From contig NZ_CP076545.1 in NCBI RefSeq assembly GCF_018889955.1, positions 62,001-126,000 on the forward strand: a stretch of DNA of 64,000 bases. Reading direction: 5' to 3'. This stretch comes from Collinsella sp. zg1085. Its GTDB lineage: Bacteria > Actinomycetota > Coriobacteriia > Coriobacteriales > Coriobacteriaceae. Below the pieces are notes generated by a model. The model ran no database searches. It worked only from the letters and a program-made list of their open reading frames with translations, and was not told the DNA's origin. A program made the position numbers and the translations under genes. Below are positions 41,209 through 50,565 of this stretch, piece after piece. The stretch's first letter is position 1. Each line of letters opens with the position of its first letter.

Positions 41209-41434
41209 GGGTCGTCTGTTACATGGCGAGCGTTTGAGGGGTTTTGCGTTTATAGGCATGGCTATTAAATTGATGCGCGTCTACCCTGTGGTGGTTTCCA
41301 CGCTGTACGTGCTCTAAGACCTAGGGCAGCGCATATTATCGTATCAGCAGCGCGATAACGGAGTGCGTTCTCTGTTGTCGCGCTGTTGGTATACTTACGC
41401 CGCCCATGTACTTGCACATAAGGAGCTACTGTTC

Positions 41435-44400
41435 ATGCTTATCCACCGCATTGCCGCCCAGTTATATACCGCCGAGGCACCACAGGTGATAGAACAGGCT
41501 CTTGCTGAGGGTTCAGATGCAACGCTTGCCGTTTCGCAATCAGCTCGCACGCTTATAGTAGCTGCGCAGTTTGCGCGCAATCCTCGTCCAACCTTGTATG
41601 TGGTATCAGGTGAGGATACAGCAGCGCGTGCCCTGCGCTCACTGGGTGCTTATGTGGGCTTTGATTATGTGGTCGCGTTTCCTGAGCGTACAGATTATCC
41701 CTGGTCAGACAAGGCACCTGATGATAGTCAGATTGCTATGCGCTCCTCAGCACTTGGACGCTTAGCACAAGGAGAGCCGTGTATTATGGTGGCCTCGGCG
41801 CGGGCGTTGTTGCGCTGTGTTCCGCCGCAAGAGAGTAGATATTGGCAGTCGGTGAGCTTTGTACTTGGTACCGAAACTCCGTTTGAGAACGTTGCACGTC
41901 AGCTGGTGCATATGGGTTATGTCAATACCGGCGACGTAGAGGCTCCTGGCACCTTTCGTGTACAGGGCGACACAGTAGATGTGTGGCCAGCTCAAAGTAG
42001 TGCACCAGTGCGGCTTGAGTTTTTTGGCGATGAGATTGATCGCATACGTCGTATGCTGCCCTCAACTGGACAAACTATTGGAGATATATCGTCTATAGAG
42101 CTGTATCCTTGCCGTGAGTTGGCACTAACTGATAAGGCGGTTGCTTCGTTGAGGCGAGCACTGTATCAAGCGGCGCAAACCGATACGGAGTTGGCAGCCT
42201 TGTTGGAAATTGCTGAACAAGGCATTGCAGCGCCTGAACTAGACCGCTTTTTACCGCTCATGTATGAGCATGTTGCCACGCCACTTGAGCATTTGAGCAA
42301 AGATACGCTCATTGTTTTGTCAGAGCCACGCTCACTGTTTGATGACTGTCTGCGTGCGTATGAGGAACTTGAGCGCCGTGCGGCTGAGGCTCATGTCCAT
42401 AATTTGCACGGTCTGTACGTGCGTCCACAGGAGCTTGACTTTGGCGCTCAGCAGCGGCTTAACCTTGTGAGTATTATTCGCGCAGGCGGTACAGTTACCG
42501 CTGAGTTAAAGGTTGAACAGGTTGCAATTGCGGGTTCAAGCAGTCGATTTATATCCCGTGTGCAGGAGTTTGTATCAAAACGATATGCCTGCTTGTTCGC
42601 TATTCCTGACCGTGGTGCGCGTGAATCGATGGAGCTGAGTTTTACTGACGAGTTGATTCCGTTTGAAGAATCACTTGAAGCAGACCCTGCTAATCAAGAT
42701 GCGGTTACCGAGCTGGTACAAGTAGCGCTCCGCGCTCGAAAGAAAGACCGCCTCAACACGCGTGGGCTGGAAGAAGGCGCCAAGCATCAAGTTCCAACCA
42801 TTACGCGCGGACGGGTAACCTTTGTTGATATGGTGCTTCCAGGCGGCACAGTTATTCCTGAGGCTAATCTTGCGGTTATGAGCGTAACCGACTTGAACGC
42901 GCGCATGGACGCTAAGCGCGCGCGTGGGCGTGCGCGCCGCCGACTCGATGCAACCGAGCTTACGTTTCCTTTTAAGCCGGGCGACTATGTAGTACATGCA
43001 ACGCATGGCATAGCGCATTTTAGCGAGATTGTCCGTCAAGAAGTGGGAGGTCGTGAGCGCGATTATTTCTTGCTTGAATATGCCGATGGCGACAAGCTGT
43101 ATGTTCCCTTAGAGCAAGTTGACCGTATCTCGCGTTATGTGGGACCCGATGGCTCAAATCCGCGGCTCACGCGTCTGAATACTGCTGACTGGTCACGCGC
43201 GATGGCAAAGGCACGTAAGTCGGCCAAAAAACTCGCGTTTGACTTGGTTGATTTGTATACACGCCGCGCTTCGGTTACTGGTTTGTCGTGCCCGCCGGAT
43301 ACGCCTGAGCAACTTGAGATGGAAGAAAGCTTCCCTTATGAGCCTACGCACGATCAGCTTGATGCAATTGCAGACATAAAGGGCGATATGGAAAGCACGC
43401 GCCCCATGGATCGCCTTTTGTGCGGAGACGTAGGTTTTGGAAAAACCGAGGTGGCTCTGCGTGCAGCGTTTAAGTGCGTTGATAGTGGTCGGCAGGTTAT
43501 GGTGCTCTGCCCTACAACTATTCTGGCGCAGCAGCACTATCAAACCTTTGCTAACCGGTTTGCACCCTTTGGTGTTGAAGTTGAGGTTATGTCGCGCTTT
43601 AGAACACCTGCTCAGCAGCGCCGGTCATTGGCGGCGTTTGCTGAGGGGAGCGTTGATGTGTTGGTGGGTACGCACCGACTGCTTTCGTCTGATGTAAACC
43701 CAAACAAGCTGGGGCTTGTAATTATTGATGAAGAGCAGCGCTTTGGCGTGCAGCATAAAGAGCAACTTAAAAATTTGCGTGAACAAATTGACGTGCTGAC
43801 GCTCTCAGCAACGCCTATTCCACGTACCATGCAAATGGCAATTTCGGGCGTGCGTGATATGAGTCTTATTACCACGCCGCCCACAGGTCGTCGTCCGGTT
43901 GCTGTGCATGTTGGAGAGTATGACCCCGATACTGTTTCTGCTGCTATTAGGCTTGAGATGGAACGCGGCGGGCAGGTTTATTATGTGAGTAACCGCGTAA
44001 AAACAATTGAAGACGCTGTTGAGCGTGTGCATGAGGTGACTCCTGAGGCGCGCGTGGGTGTGGCGCACGGCAAAATGAGTGCGCGTGAAGTTGAAGATGT
44101 GATGGTTAGATTTGCTGCTCATGAGATTGATGTGCTTGTGGCAACAACCATCATTGAGAGCGGTATCGATAATCCTCATACCAATACGCTTATTATTGAG
44201 GATTCGCAGCGTTTGGGATTGGCGCAACTCTACCAGCTTAAGGGACGTGTTGGACGCTCGGCTACGCAGGCATACGCATACTTTATGTTCCCAGGCGAGC
44301 TACCGCTTACTCAAGAAGCTACTGAGCGCCTGATGGCACTTTCTGAGTTCCAAGATTTGGGCAGTGGTATGCGCATTGCCATGCGCGACCTTGAAATTCG

Positions 44401-45013
44401 AGGTGCAGGCTCGCTTATGGGGGCAGAGCAGCACGGTAATTTGTCGAGCGTTGGCTTTGATTTATTTACCAATATGCTCGGGCAAGCAGTGGCAGAGGCA
44501 CGCGGTGATGCGCATGATGCCTTGGAGCTGGGGGACTTTGCCATCAATCTGGTAGCCGATTATTACCTCTCGGAAGAGTATGTTCCTGCAGTTGATAGAC
44601 GTGTATTGCTCTATCGTCAGCTTGCAGGAGCAACGGAGCTAGAGATGGTTGATGAACTGCAGGAAAGCTGCCAGCAGGATTATGGTGAGTTGCCCGATGC
44701 AGCACGCAATCTGTTTGATCGGGCTCGCTTGCGCATTCGTGGCGGTCGTTTGGGCATGGAGTCCGTGTCGCTTTCCGGTGGTAGGCTGGTTTTTCAGGGT
44801 ATTGATGTGCCGTCTCAGCTTGCCACTACGTTGCGCCAAGAGCTGGGGGCTATGAATTATCCAAAGTCTCATAAGTTTACGGTGCCGTATCGTGCGGGAC
44901 TGGGAAAGGGCTCGGGGCTTGGTCGTGGAATCGACGCTGAGGCAGAGGGTGCAGGTGTGGTGCAGGTGGCGTTGGAGCTGATTGCTGGCTTTGGATCATC
45001 TGATGATGAATAG
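41435..45013 (+). CDS. mfd: Transcription-repair coupling factor
   Basis: A large SF2 translocase (about 1192 residues) that removes stalled RNA polymerase and recruits UvrA. UvrB-like N-terminal domains are followed by the RNA-polymerase-interacting Tudor domain (YVVHATHGIAHFSEIVRQ). The RecG-like motor has Walker A GDVGFGKTEVALRAAF near 664, VGTHRLLSSDV, the DEEQ box IIDEEQRFGVQHKEQL and LSATPIPRTMQMA. A C-terminal TRCF domain completes it. The start at ATG 41435 has AAGGAG nine bases upstream. The open frame extends a further 24 codons from 41363 without a site. Confidence 0.97.
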   Translation: MLIHRIAAQLYTAEAPQVIEQALAEGSDATLAVSQSARTLIVAAQFARNPRPTLYVVSGEDTAARALRSLGAYVGFDYVVAFPERTDYPWSDKAPDDSQIAMRSSALGRLAQGEPCIMVASARALLRCVPPQESRYWQSVSFVLGTETPFENVARQLVHMGYVNTGDVEAPGTFRVQGDTVDVWPAQSSAPVRLEFFGDEIDRIRRMLPSTGQTIGDISSIELYPCRELALTDKAVASLRRALYQAAQTDTELAALLEIAEQGIAAPELDRFLPLMYEHVATPLEHLSKDTLIVLSEPRSLFDDCLRAYEELERRAAEAHVHNLHGLYVRPQELDFGAQQRLNLVSIIRAGGTVTAELKVEQVAIAGSSSRFISRVQEFVSKRYACLFAIPDRGARESMELSFTDELIPFEESLEADPANQDAVTELVQVALRARKKDRLNTRGLEEGAKHQVPTITRGRVTFVDMVLPGGTVIPEANLAVMSVTDLNARMDAKRARGRARRRLDATELTFPFKPGDYVVHATHGIAHFSEIVRQEVGGRERDYFLLEYADGDKLYVPLEQVDRISRYVGPDGSNPRLTRLNTADWSRAMAKARKSAKKLAFDLVDLYTRRASVTGLSCPPDTPEQLEMEESFPYEPTHDQLDAIADIKGDMESTRPMDRLLCGDVGFGKTEVALRAAFKCVDSGRQVMVLCPTTILAQQHYQTFANRFAPFGVEVEVMSRFRTPAQQRRSLAAFAEGSVDVLVGTHRLLSSDVNPNKLGLVIIDEEQRFGVQHKEQLKNLREQIDVLTLSATPIPRTMQMAISGVRDMSLITTPPTGRRPVAVHVGEYDPDTVSAAIRLEMERGGQVYYVSNRVKTIEDAVERVHEVTPEARVGVAHGKMSAREVEDVMVRFAAHEIDVLVATTIIESGIDNPHTNTLIIEDSQRLGLAQLYQLKGRVGRSATQAYAYFMFPGELPLTQEATERLMALSEFQDLGSGMRIAMRDLEIRGAGSLMGAEQHGNLSSVGFDLFTNMLGQAVAEARGDAHDALELGDFAINLVADYYLSEEYVPAVDRRVLLYRQLAGATELEMVDELQESCQQDYGELPDAARNLFDRARLRIRGGRLGMESVSLSGGRLVFQGIDVPSQLATTLRQELGAMNYPKSHKFTVPYRAGLGKGSGLGRGIDAEAEGAGVVQVALELIAGFGSSDDE

Positions 45014-45212
45014 GGCAATGACCTGTTTTTACGCTTCGAGCCTCTGCAAAAACCAAGGTTAGCGCCGTAAAGCCCTCGCTTTAAGGTGCGCCTTGAAGAC
45101 TTCGTTAAATTTATGCTGTCGATGATTGCAGACCTATGGTCGCTATACTTAGATGCGCTCAGGTGGTATGAGAAAAGGTACGCCACCCGTCAAACAGGGG
45201 AGCCCAACAGCT

Positions 45213-46193
45213 ATGCATGAGGCAAGTGACGAGCCACAACAGCGTATGGCTGGGCGCACAGATGATGCGCTTGAGCCACTTTCAAGCTGTCATACCGCTG
45301 AGGAGGCAGAAGCGAGCCGCCGTCTTGCAGAAAAGCGTAGCGCTCGCCCGGTAACCTGGCAGTTCTTTGGAATCTTGAATATTGGAATTATTCTTACTGC
45401 TATTGCTATTGTGTTGTTTAAGTCACCTAATGGCTTTGCATTTGGTGGCACTTCGGGCTTTTCTATTGTCCTGTCTAAACTGTTGCCGGGTTTGCCCGTT
45501 GGTGCCTTCATGTGGATTATCAACATTGGCTTGGTTATTTTAGGGCTTATCTTTTTGGACCGTCGTACCGTGGGATGGAGCGTCTTTGCGTCGTTTGCAT
45601 TGTCGGGTTATGTGAGTTTATTTGAGTTCATCTTTCCTCATAATGTGTCACTTACCGGCGACATGTGGCTTGATTTGTGCTTTGCGGTTATTTTGCCGGC
45701 ATTAGGCAGCGCGATTGTGTTTGATATTGGGGCATCTACTGGCGGCACCGATATTTTGGCTATGATTTTGAACCGCCGCTCAAGCCTTGAAATTGGTAAG
45801 GCGCTTATGGCGGTTGATGTAGCCATTGTTTTGGTTGCTGCGGTGTTGTATGGTCCGCGCGTTGGCCTGTATTGCATTTTGGGTTTGTTTGCAAAAACTA
45901 TGCTGGTAGATGGTGCTATTGAGAGCTTGCATCTTCGTAAAATGTGTACGGTTATTTGCAAGGACCCACGCGCCGTTGAGCAGTTTATTGTAAAGGACTT
46001 AAGCCGCAGCGCCACTATCACACCAGGTTATGGTGCCTATTCTGGCAAGCGCGTGATGCAGGTTATGAGCGTGCTTTCACGCCGCGAGGCCATGAAGCTC
46101 AAGCGTTATGTGCGTGAGCTTGACCCAGGCGCGTTCATTACCATCGTCAATAGCTCAGAGATTATCGGCCGTGGTTTTCGCGGATTGAATTAG
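45213..46193 (+). CDS. YitT-family membrane protein (DUF161/DUF2179)
   Basis: About 326 residues. A polar N-terminal tail of 40-45 residues precedes five hydrophobic segments (NIGIILTAIAIVLFKSPNGF, SGFSIVLSKLLPGLPVGAFM, and so on). The motif GASTGGTDILAMIL is diagnostic of YitT/YvjA proteins. The C-terminal DUF2179 cytoplasmic domain (MCTVICKDPRAVEQFIV ... TPGYGAYSGKRVMQVM) completes the family layout. Function is unknown in general; links to transport of small solutes have been suggested. The start is uncertain: ATG 45213 follows AGGGGAG at a long spacing, and ATGs at 45153 and 45168 are alternatives. Confidence 0.88.
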   Translation: MHEASDEPQQRMAGRTDDALEPLSSCHTAEEAEASRRLAEKRSARPVTWQFFGILNIGIILTAIAIVLFKSPNGFAFGGTSGFSIVLSKLLPGLPVGAFMWIINIGLVILGLIFLDRRTVGWSVFASFALSGYVSLFEFIFPHNVSLTGDMWLDLCFAVILPALGSAIVFDIGASTGGTDILAMILNRRSSLEIGKALMAVDVAIVLVAAVLYGPRVGLYCILGLFAKTMLVDGAIESLHLRKMCTVICKDPRAVEQFIVKDLSRSATITPGYGAYSGKRVMQVMSVLSRREAMKLKRYVRELDPGAFITIVNSSEIIGRGFRGLN

Positions 46194-46283
46194 GGAACAC
46201 CGCAAAAAAATTTATTTGAAAGCAGCTTAATCATGAAGGATAAGCTGGCAATATAATAATTTTGAAATATTTAGAAAATATTC

Positions 46284-46312
46284 TTGACAGCATATATTTA
46301 TCGTTTAACAAT
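46284..46312 (+). promoter_or_regulatory. Promoter of the ABC/Cys-rich peptide island
   Basis: TTGACA at 46284-46289, a 17-base AT-rich spacer and AACAAT at 46307-46312 form a good sigma-70-type promoter about 95 bases before the ATPase ATG. The surrounding 46200-46360 stretch is markedly more AT-rich than the flanking housekeeping genes. Confidence 0.6.
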
Positions 46313-46406
46313 ATATTTGTGTTAAGTGCAAGAAGGGTAGTTTATTAGTCCGCTTGCCGGAGACATGGGAGTATTGGGATACCTTGAGTATATGGGGTTG
46401 AGGACA

Positions 46407-47342
46407 ATGTCAGAAAACGAGGTTATCGAAGCTACTCATATTTCTAAGCGCTATATGCGTCGACAGGTGCTCAGCGATGTAACACTTACGGTGCCTGAAG
46501 GTGAAGTGCGGGCACTCATTGGAGAAAACGGAGCCGGTAAGAGTACCTTTATTCGTATAGTTTGTGGCATTGCTACAGCAACTTCAGGAACACTTAGCTT
46601 ATTCGGGCAAACAGGCTCCCGCAAACTGCGCCTTGCTCGTCGGTATTTGGGCTTTGTGCCCGATACAAGTGGTGCCTACCAAGATATGAGTGCCTTGCAA
46701 AACTTAAAAGTGCGCTGCACTGAGTGGGGTATTCCAACGACCGAAGCGATGCCTGCTCTCAAATTGGTTGGACTCGGAGATACTGGTAAAACACATGTAG
46801 GTAAGTTTTCTATGGGTATGAAACGTCGGTTAGATATAGCAACAGCACTTCTTGGCGATACCAAACTTATTGTTATGGACGAGCCTATCAACGGTTTGGA
46901 TCCTTTGGGAATTATTGAGATGCGCGATATTATTCATACACTTCATCACAAAGAGGGAAAGACAATTTTGCTTTCGTCGCATAATCTCAATGAGCTTGAA
47001 AAGTCTGCAACGTCGTTTTCGTTTATGAAAAAAGGCAGCATTATTGGTTATGCTGAAAGTAAAGAGATTGCTCAAATGCCAGCCCAGACACTTGTAATAA
47101 AGAGTTTTCGTATTGGCGCTGTGACAGATTTGCTTCACGCGCACTATAAAGACATACGATGCTTTTCGGTTGAAGAAAACACACTTTATATTGAGGGAAT
47201 GCTGCCAAATTCGGGTGAAATAGCAGAACTATTGTCGCAGCAGCAAATACCTTTCCATGAGATTTATTGTAAGAAGCCAAGCCTTGAAGATTATTACAAG
47301 GTAATGGTGCAATCGGCAGAACAAGCGTGCTTGTCCGCCTAG
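46407..47342 (+). CDS. ABC transporter ATP-binding protein of the peptide island
   Basis: A 311-residue ATPase of the CcmA/BcrA-type drug, peptide and lantibiotic transporter family. Walker A is GENGAGKST, the signature FSMGMKRRLDIA, Walker B LIVMDEPINGLDP and the H-loop LLSSHNLNELE. A C-terminal extension of about 95 residues (after 215) is typical of BcrA-like immunity or export ATPases. The ATG at 46407 (with GAGG) is preferred among several in-frame starts from 46365. Next come a Cys-rich peptide gene and two permease genes, which together would make a complete export or self-protection system. Confidence 0.92.
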   Translation: MSENEVIEATHISKRYMRRQVLSDVTLTVPEGEVRALIGENGAGKSTFIRIVCGIATATSGTLSLFGQTGSRKLRLARRYLGFVPDTSGAYQDMSALQNLKVRCTEWGIPTTEAMPALKLVGLGDTGKTHVGKFSMGMKRRLDIATALLGDTKLIVMDEPINGLDPLGIIEMRDIIHTLHHKEGKTILLSSHNLNELEKSATSFSFMKKGSIIGYAESKEIAQMPAQTLVIKSFRIGAVTDLLHAHYKDIRCFSVEENTLYIEGMLPNSGEIAELLSQQQIPFHEIYCKKPSLEDYYKVMVQSAEQACLSA

Positions 47343-47405
47343 TTTTTCTTGGACTTAACCAACTGGTTAAGAAAAGTAGGTTCATACAAGAGAAAGGAAA
47401 AGGTT

Positions 47406-47555
47406 ATGAACTTTTACGTACCAACATACACAGATCCATATGGAGGAATATGCGACAGACTTTGCAAAAGCAAGGGTAAGTGCAATACCAAAGCAAAATG
47501 CTCAAGTTTTAATACATGCGTTGCTTATAGGTCTTGCATAATTTATTTTAAGTAA
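47406..47555 (+). CDS. 49-residue cysteine-rich peptide, candidate RiPP/bacteriocin precursor
   Basis: A small gene with an AAAGGAAAAGG site directly upstream. Six cysteines lie at 16, 20, 26, 32, 38 and 44, so the last five are spaced exactly six residues apart. They sit within a basic, Lys-rich core that ends IIYFK. A Gly-Gly pair at 13-14 (DPYGG) separates a 14-residue N-terminal part from the cysteine-rich part, as in leader/core boundaries. The regular CxxxxxC ladder resembles radical-SAM-modified thioether peptides (ranthipeptide/SCIFF group). The gene lies between an ABC ATPase and its permeases, and a maturase-like remnant lies downstream. Whether it is modified or active is unknown. 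Confidence 0.7.
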   Translation: MNFYVPTYTDPYGGICDRLCKSKGKCNTKAKCSSFNTCVAYRSCIIYFK

Positions 47556-47578
47556 ATTTATAGCTATTGTATAGGATT

Positions 47579-47637
47579 AAACACTGCAGTCGTTTTAATA
47601 CTGACAGTAAGTGGTGCTAAGACGCGCTGCAGTGTTT
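47579..47637 (+). terminator. Inverted repeat after the peptide gene
   Basis: AAACACTGCAG (47579-47589) pairs exactly with CTGCAGTGTTT (47627-47637) across a 37-base loop and is followed by TTCA. It may attenuate transcription between the highly expressed peptide and the permease genes. Confidence 0.45.
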
Positions 47638-47704
47638 TCAAGCTTCAACGGCTAACTGTCCCTAATCAATTATCCGAAAAGAATTTATAGAAGGAGGGGT
47701 TATT

Positions 47705-48574
47705 ATGATAAAAACGCTACGCGCTCATTTAAGGCGTGAGTTTTATATTGCCCCAATTCGGGCTTGCATGATATGTTCATTCGTCCTTGGGGTACTGCTC
47801 ACCTTGAATCCTTTTCAAATAATTGCATTAGATGAATGGCGAAGTCCTGAATTAACAGCACAAGTAGGAAAAGCTCTTGTACTTGCTACAAATGTTGCAA
47901 ACGCTACACCACTTGGGCTTGAGGCAGTAAGGACAGGCATGTTTAGCCTTATAGGCGCAATACCACTCTGCGTGATTATAGCGGCTTTTACAGCAGGGCA
48001 TGATGGTAAGCTTGCAAGGAGCTACATAGGACTTTCCCGTTCGGGTTCCATAATTTCAGAATACGTTTCTAAGCTTTTCACAGCATTTATAGTAAGTTAT
48101 GTAATGAGCTTCTGTATGACCTTTTTTCCTTTTATAGGGGCTTTGTGTCGTTACAAGCTCGGTTTTGATGCGGTAAGTTTTGGAATCTATGGTTTTTGCA
48201 TTCTCCTATGGGCATGTTTGTTACTCTGTATCATTGCAATGACGCAGCTCGCATGCTATATAACGGACAGCATCTTGATTTCTAGCAGCATAATGATTGC
48301 ACTTATTGTTTTATCAGGATTAGATTATATGTATATTACTGGAAATTGGGCGCGAGCAGATTTAGATATTTATAGCTGGATGTTTAATTTTCCCGGCCCG
48401 TATGTGGCACATCTCATAAGTCTTGTGTTTGAGATTTTGCTGCGTACTACTACAAATGCCATTGCTATTTCTCGTATAACAACAGATTTAATACTGTTGT
48501 ACTGTGTTAAAGCGTTTTCATTATGCTCAACTATATCTATAGCAGTATGTTATTTAAAAAGGAGTCTATCATGA
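47705..48574 (+). CDS. ABC-2-type permease 1 of the peptide island
   Basis: A 289-residue membrane protein with six predicted hydrophobic segments (MICSFVLGVLLTLNPF, SLIGAIPLCVIIAAFTAG, a central pair at about 140-190, LISSSIMIALIVLSG and a C-terminal pair). The short extracytoplasmic region after the first segment and the layout match BcrB/ABC-2-type permeases. AGAAGGAGGGG precedes the ATG. The stop overlaps the next gene's ATG (ATGA). It is expected to pair with the ATPase at 46407. The sequence is divergent and no closer family is recognised. Confidence 0.75.
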   Translation: MIKTLRAHLRREFYIAPIRACMICSFVLGVLLTLNPFQIIALDEWRSPELTAQVGKALVLATNVANATPLGLEAVRTGMFSLIGAIPLCVIIAAFTAGHDGKLARSYIGLSRSGSIISEYVSKLFTAFIVSYVMSFCMTFFPFIGALCRYKLGFDAVSFGIYGFCILLWACLLLCIIAMTQLACYITDSILISSSIMIALIVLSGLDYMYITGNWARADLDIYSWMFNFPGPYVAHLISLVFEILLRTTTNAIAISRITTDLILLYCVKAFSLCSTISIAVCYLKRSLS

Positions 48575-49404
48575 CTTTGCGGCATTTACTTAGTTCTGAA
48601 TCTAAAATTGCAAGATATAAAAAGGTATTAGGTATTGTAGCTGCATCTTACTTACTCATTTGCGTACTACTAGTTCTTGCTCATGATCAATCGCATATTG
48701 CACCTCTTCATAGAACCAATGGGTATATTTTATACATGCAAACATCCCTTGAAGGCTATCTGATGGGTTTTTTCCCAACACCAACCATGCATGGAATTGG
48801 CGGGTCGTGGTATGAACATACAGTTGTTACTGCACCATTGGCGCATGCATATTTTTTACCCTTTATTGCTATTGCTCTTGGAGCCTGGGTATGCGAGCGT
48901 TCCTTTTTTAATAATATCTCAGGCATGAGTGTATCGCGCGGCATAGGCTTGGTAAAGACAGTAATTGCTCAAGGTCTTGTTCATGCAGCAGTTTTGATGG
49001 CAGCATTTGCTATATACAGCATTTTATATGCACTTACAATGCCTTATATCTTTCATGTTGGGATGACTGTAGATGAATGGCCAGACTTTTGGTTTCGCCT
49101 ACTTTTATGCTTAGAAGTTGTTGCATCGTTAGGTTTTAGCATATCAGCTGTGATGGGCATGTTTGGTCGTGGAAAACTAATCATGATGGTATTAGTAGGA
49201 ATTTTTTTGTTCCAGTACATCATTACCGATTTCTTCCCTCATGTTGAAGTCAACTTATTTATGGGCATTCTCATGAAGATATGCAGTCCAGAAATTCTTG
49301 AACCTGTTCATCCATTCATACATTTGTACGGTATTTTATCGGGATTTGTTTTAGTTACGCCGTTTGCTGGTGTGGCATGGGTGCTTCAAAAAATGAAAGG
49401 ATAG
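48571..49404 (+). CDS. ABC-2-type permease 2 of the peptide island
   Basis: A 277-residue membrane protein with six or seven hydrophobic stretches (VLGIVAASYLLICVLLVLAH at the N-terminus, HAYFLPFIAIALGAWVCERS, GLVHAAVLMAAFAIYSILYA, and so on). The ATG at 48571 is overlapped by the previous stop and has AAAGGAG. Two distinct permeases next to one ATPase is the pattern of lantibiotic-immunity (LanFEG) and BcrABC-like systems, which supports export or self-protection. Thirteen bases after its stop begins the short maturase-like frame. Confidence 0.75.
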   Translation: MTLRHLLSSESKIARYKKVLGIVAASYLLICVLLVLAHDQSHIAPLHRTNGYILYMQTSLEGYLMGFFPTPTMHGIGGSWYEHTVVTAPLAHAYFLPFIAIALGAWVCERSFFNNISGMSVSRGIGLVKTVIAQGLVHAAVLMAAFAIYSILYALTMPYIFHVGMTVDEWPDFWFRLLLCLEVVASLGFSISAVMGMFGRGKLIMMVLVGIFLFQYIITDFFPHVEVNLFMGILMKICSPEILEPVHPFIHLYGILSGFVLVTPFAGVAWVLQKMKG

Positions 49405-49416
49405 GGAGAGGATATT

Positions 49417-49515
49417 ATGAAAGCATCACGCTTTAATATTGAATATTTTGATAACGATGAATACATTATTATGAATGCACGAAGTGGCCAGGTTGTTGGA
49501 TTAAACAGTGAATAA
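49417..49515 (+). pseudogene. 32-codon remnant resembling a radical-SAM/SPASM peptide maturase N-terminus
   Basis: GGGAGAGGA precedes an ATG whose 32 codons (beginning MKASRFNIEYFDNDEY and ending NARSGQVVGLNSE) match the typical opening of SPASM-type peptide maturases: a FNIE-type start, acidic middle, then N-A/T-x-(S/T)-G and a hydrophobic-N/D-E ending. A TAA then stops it, where such proteins would continue for 350-450 residues. The start and ribosome-binding site look intact. Confidence 0.5.
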
Positions 49516-49590
49516 CGACTGGTGCTCGTGGTTACGCATGATGACGCTTTGCTTGCTGCATGTGATGAGGTACTGGAACTTAGAACATAG
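49516..49590 (+). pseudogene. C-terminal remnant of an ABC-transporter ATPase
   Basis: In frame immediately after the TAA comes RLVLVVTHDDALLAACDEVL, then ELRT and a stop. The VTHD H-loop followed by ...A..CD.VL.L is the usual last 25 residues of small exporter ATPases of the LolD/MacB type. It has no start or ATP-binding part. The join to the maturase-like remnant suggests one deletion removed the rest of the maturase and most of a second ABC ATPase. Confidence 0.5.
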
Positions 49591-49674
49591 CTTATGTGTG
49601 AAAGTACGTGAAGATAGAAACCGGTATTATTGGGGAGGTGTAAGGGATAGAAGATGCGTCCAGGAGTAGAGGAC

Positions 49675-50229
49675 ATGAATAATCTTGAGAAAGTCGAAGC
49701 ATCTACACGACTTATGAAGCGTCTCGGTATAGGGATAGCAGTTTTTGCAGTCGGTATGTTCGGGTTGTTTCTTTTTATTGGTGCAGCTGTATTGTATGCG
49801 CTTGTGACAAATACTCTTGAAGGCAGTGCTTCAGCTGCGATTCATGCCGGTAACCTCGAGCTGCACGTTCTGTATGCTTGCATTTTCTTTATCGGTTTAT
49901 TAGGAGCTGCAAGTATTCTCGTGAGCATTGGTTTCAGTATGTACAAGGGAAGCTCACCATTTACTGTTGGTCATGCCCGAGGGATAGCAATCCTTGGTTG
50001 TTTATTCTTATGTAATGCCTTAATCAGCCTATTTAACAGCGGCCGTATAGAGTTTTCGTTTTTTGGTGGAAGTATTTTCTTTTTCCCACACTCGCTTTAC
50101 TTTGAATTTTCATCAGGCGATATGGCTTTTGACTTTGGTTCTGTGCTCGCAGCAATGTTTCTTTTTGTTCTCGCGCTAGTTTGGTGGTATGGAACGATTA
50201 TTCAAGAGCAGACGCAGGACTTGGTATAG
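49675..50229 (+). CDS. DUF2975-type membrane protein
   Basis: A 184-residue protein with four hydrophobic segments (GIAVFAVGMFGLFLFIGAAV, LYACIFFIGLLGAASILVS, AILGCLFLCNALISLF and a C-terminal pair member FLFVLALVWWYG), plus a conserved SPFTVGHARGIAILG turn typical of DUF2975. AGGAGTAGAGG precedes ATG 49675; an in-frame ATG at 49654 contains that site. It is followed after three bases by a small XRE regulator, the normal partner of this family. Function is unknown. Confidence 0.82.
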   Translation: MNNLEKVEASTRLMKRLGIGIAVFAVGMFGLFLFIGAAVLYALVTNTLEGSASAAIHAGNLELHVLYACIFFIGLLGAASILVSIGFSMYKGSSPFTVGHARGIAILGCLFLCNALISLFNSGRIEFSFFGGSIFFFPHSLYFEFSSGDMAFDFGSVLAAMFLFVLALVWWYGTIIQEQTQDLV

Positions 50230-50232
50230 GTT

Positions 50233-50565
50233 ATGGCTAATCACTATCTCATTATGGAATTGGAAACGATGCTTCTTGAAGCAGGAAAGTCAAGCTCAGA
50301 TATCATTCGTGCAACAGGGCATACCGCTGCAAATATCTCAAAGTTAAAGAATGGTAAGGTGCGGGCTATTCGTTTTAAGACGCTTTTGGATATTTGTGAA
50401 GAGCTTAATTGTCAGCCAGGCGACATTATTAAATGCGTTACTGAGGAAGAGCTTGAGGCACTTGCAGTTGAGCGGGCGCGCAATGCTGTTGAGCGCATGA
50501 AAGGTGATAGTTCTAAATTAAATTTACCTACAAATGTATATGCTGTTGATTTAAGTGACGAATAG
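50233..50565 (+). CDS. XRE/YozG-type HTH regulator
   Basis: A 110-residue HTH protein. The HTH_26-like core is SSSDIIRATGHTAANISKLK and it continues LLDICEELNCQPGDIIKCV, the signature ending of YozG-like regulators. The C-terminal 40 residues are charged and helical. It overlaps nothing but follows the DUF2975 gene after three bases, so the pair is one unit. Such pairs are widespread in Gram-positive bacteria and usually autoregulate. Confidence 0.88.
   Translation: MANHYLIMELETMLLEAGKSSSDIIRATGHTAANISKLKNGKVRAIRFKTLLDICEELNCQPGDIIKCVTEEELEALAVERARNAVERMKGDSSKLNLPTNVYAVDLSDE

Noticed and set aside
46200-47700. CRISPR-like repeats in the AT-rich island
   Set aside because: Repeats there are simple AT-rich dyads without spacers of regular length, and no cas gene is in the window.
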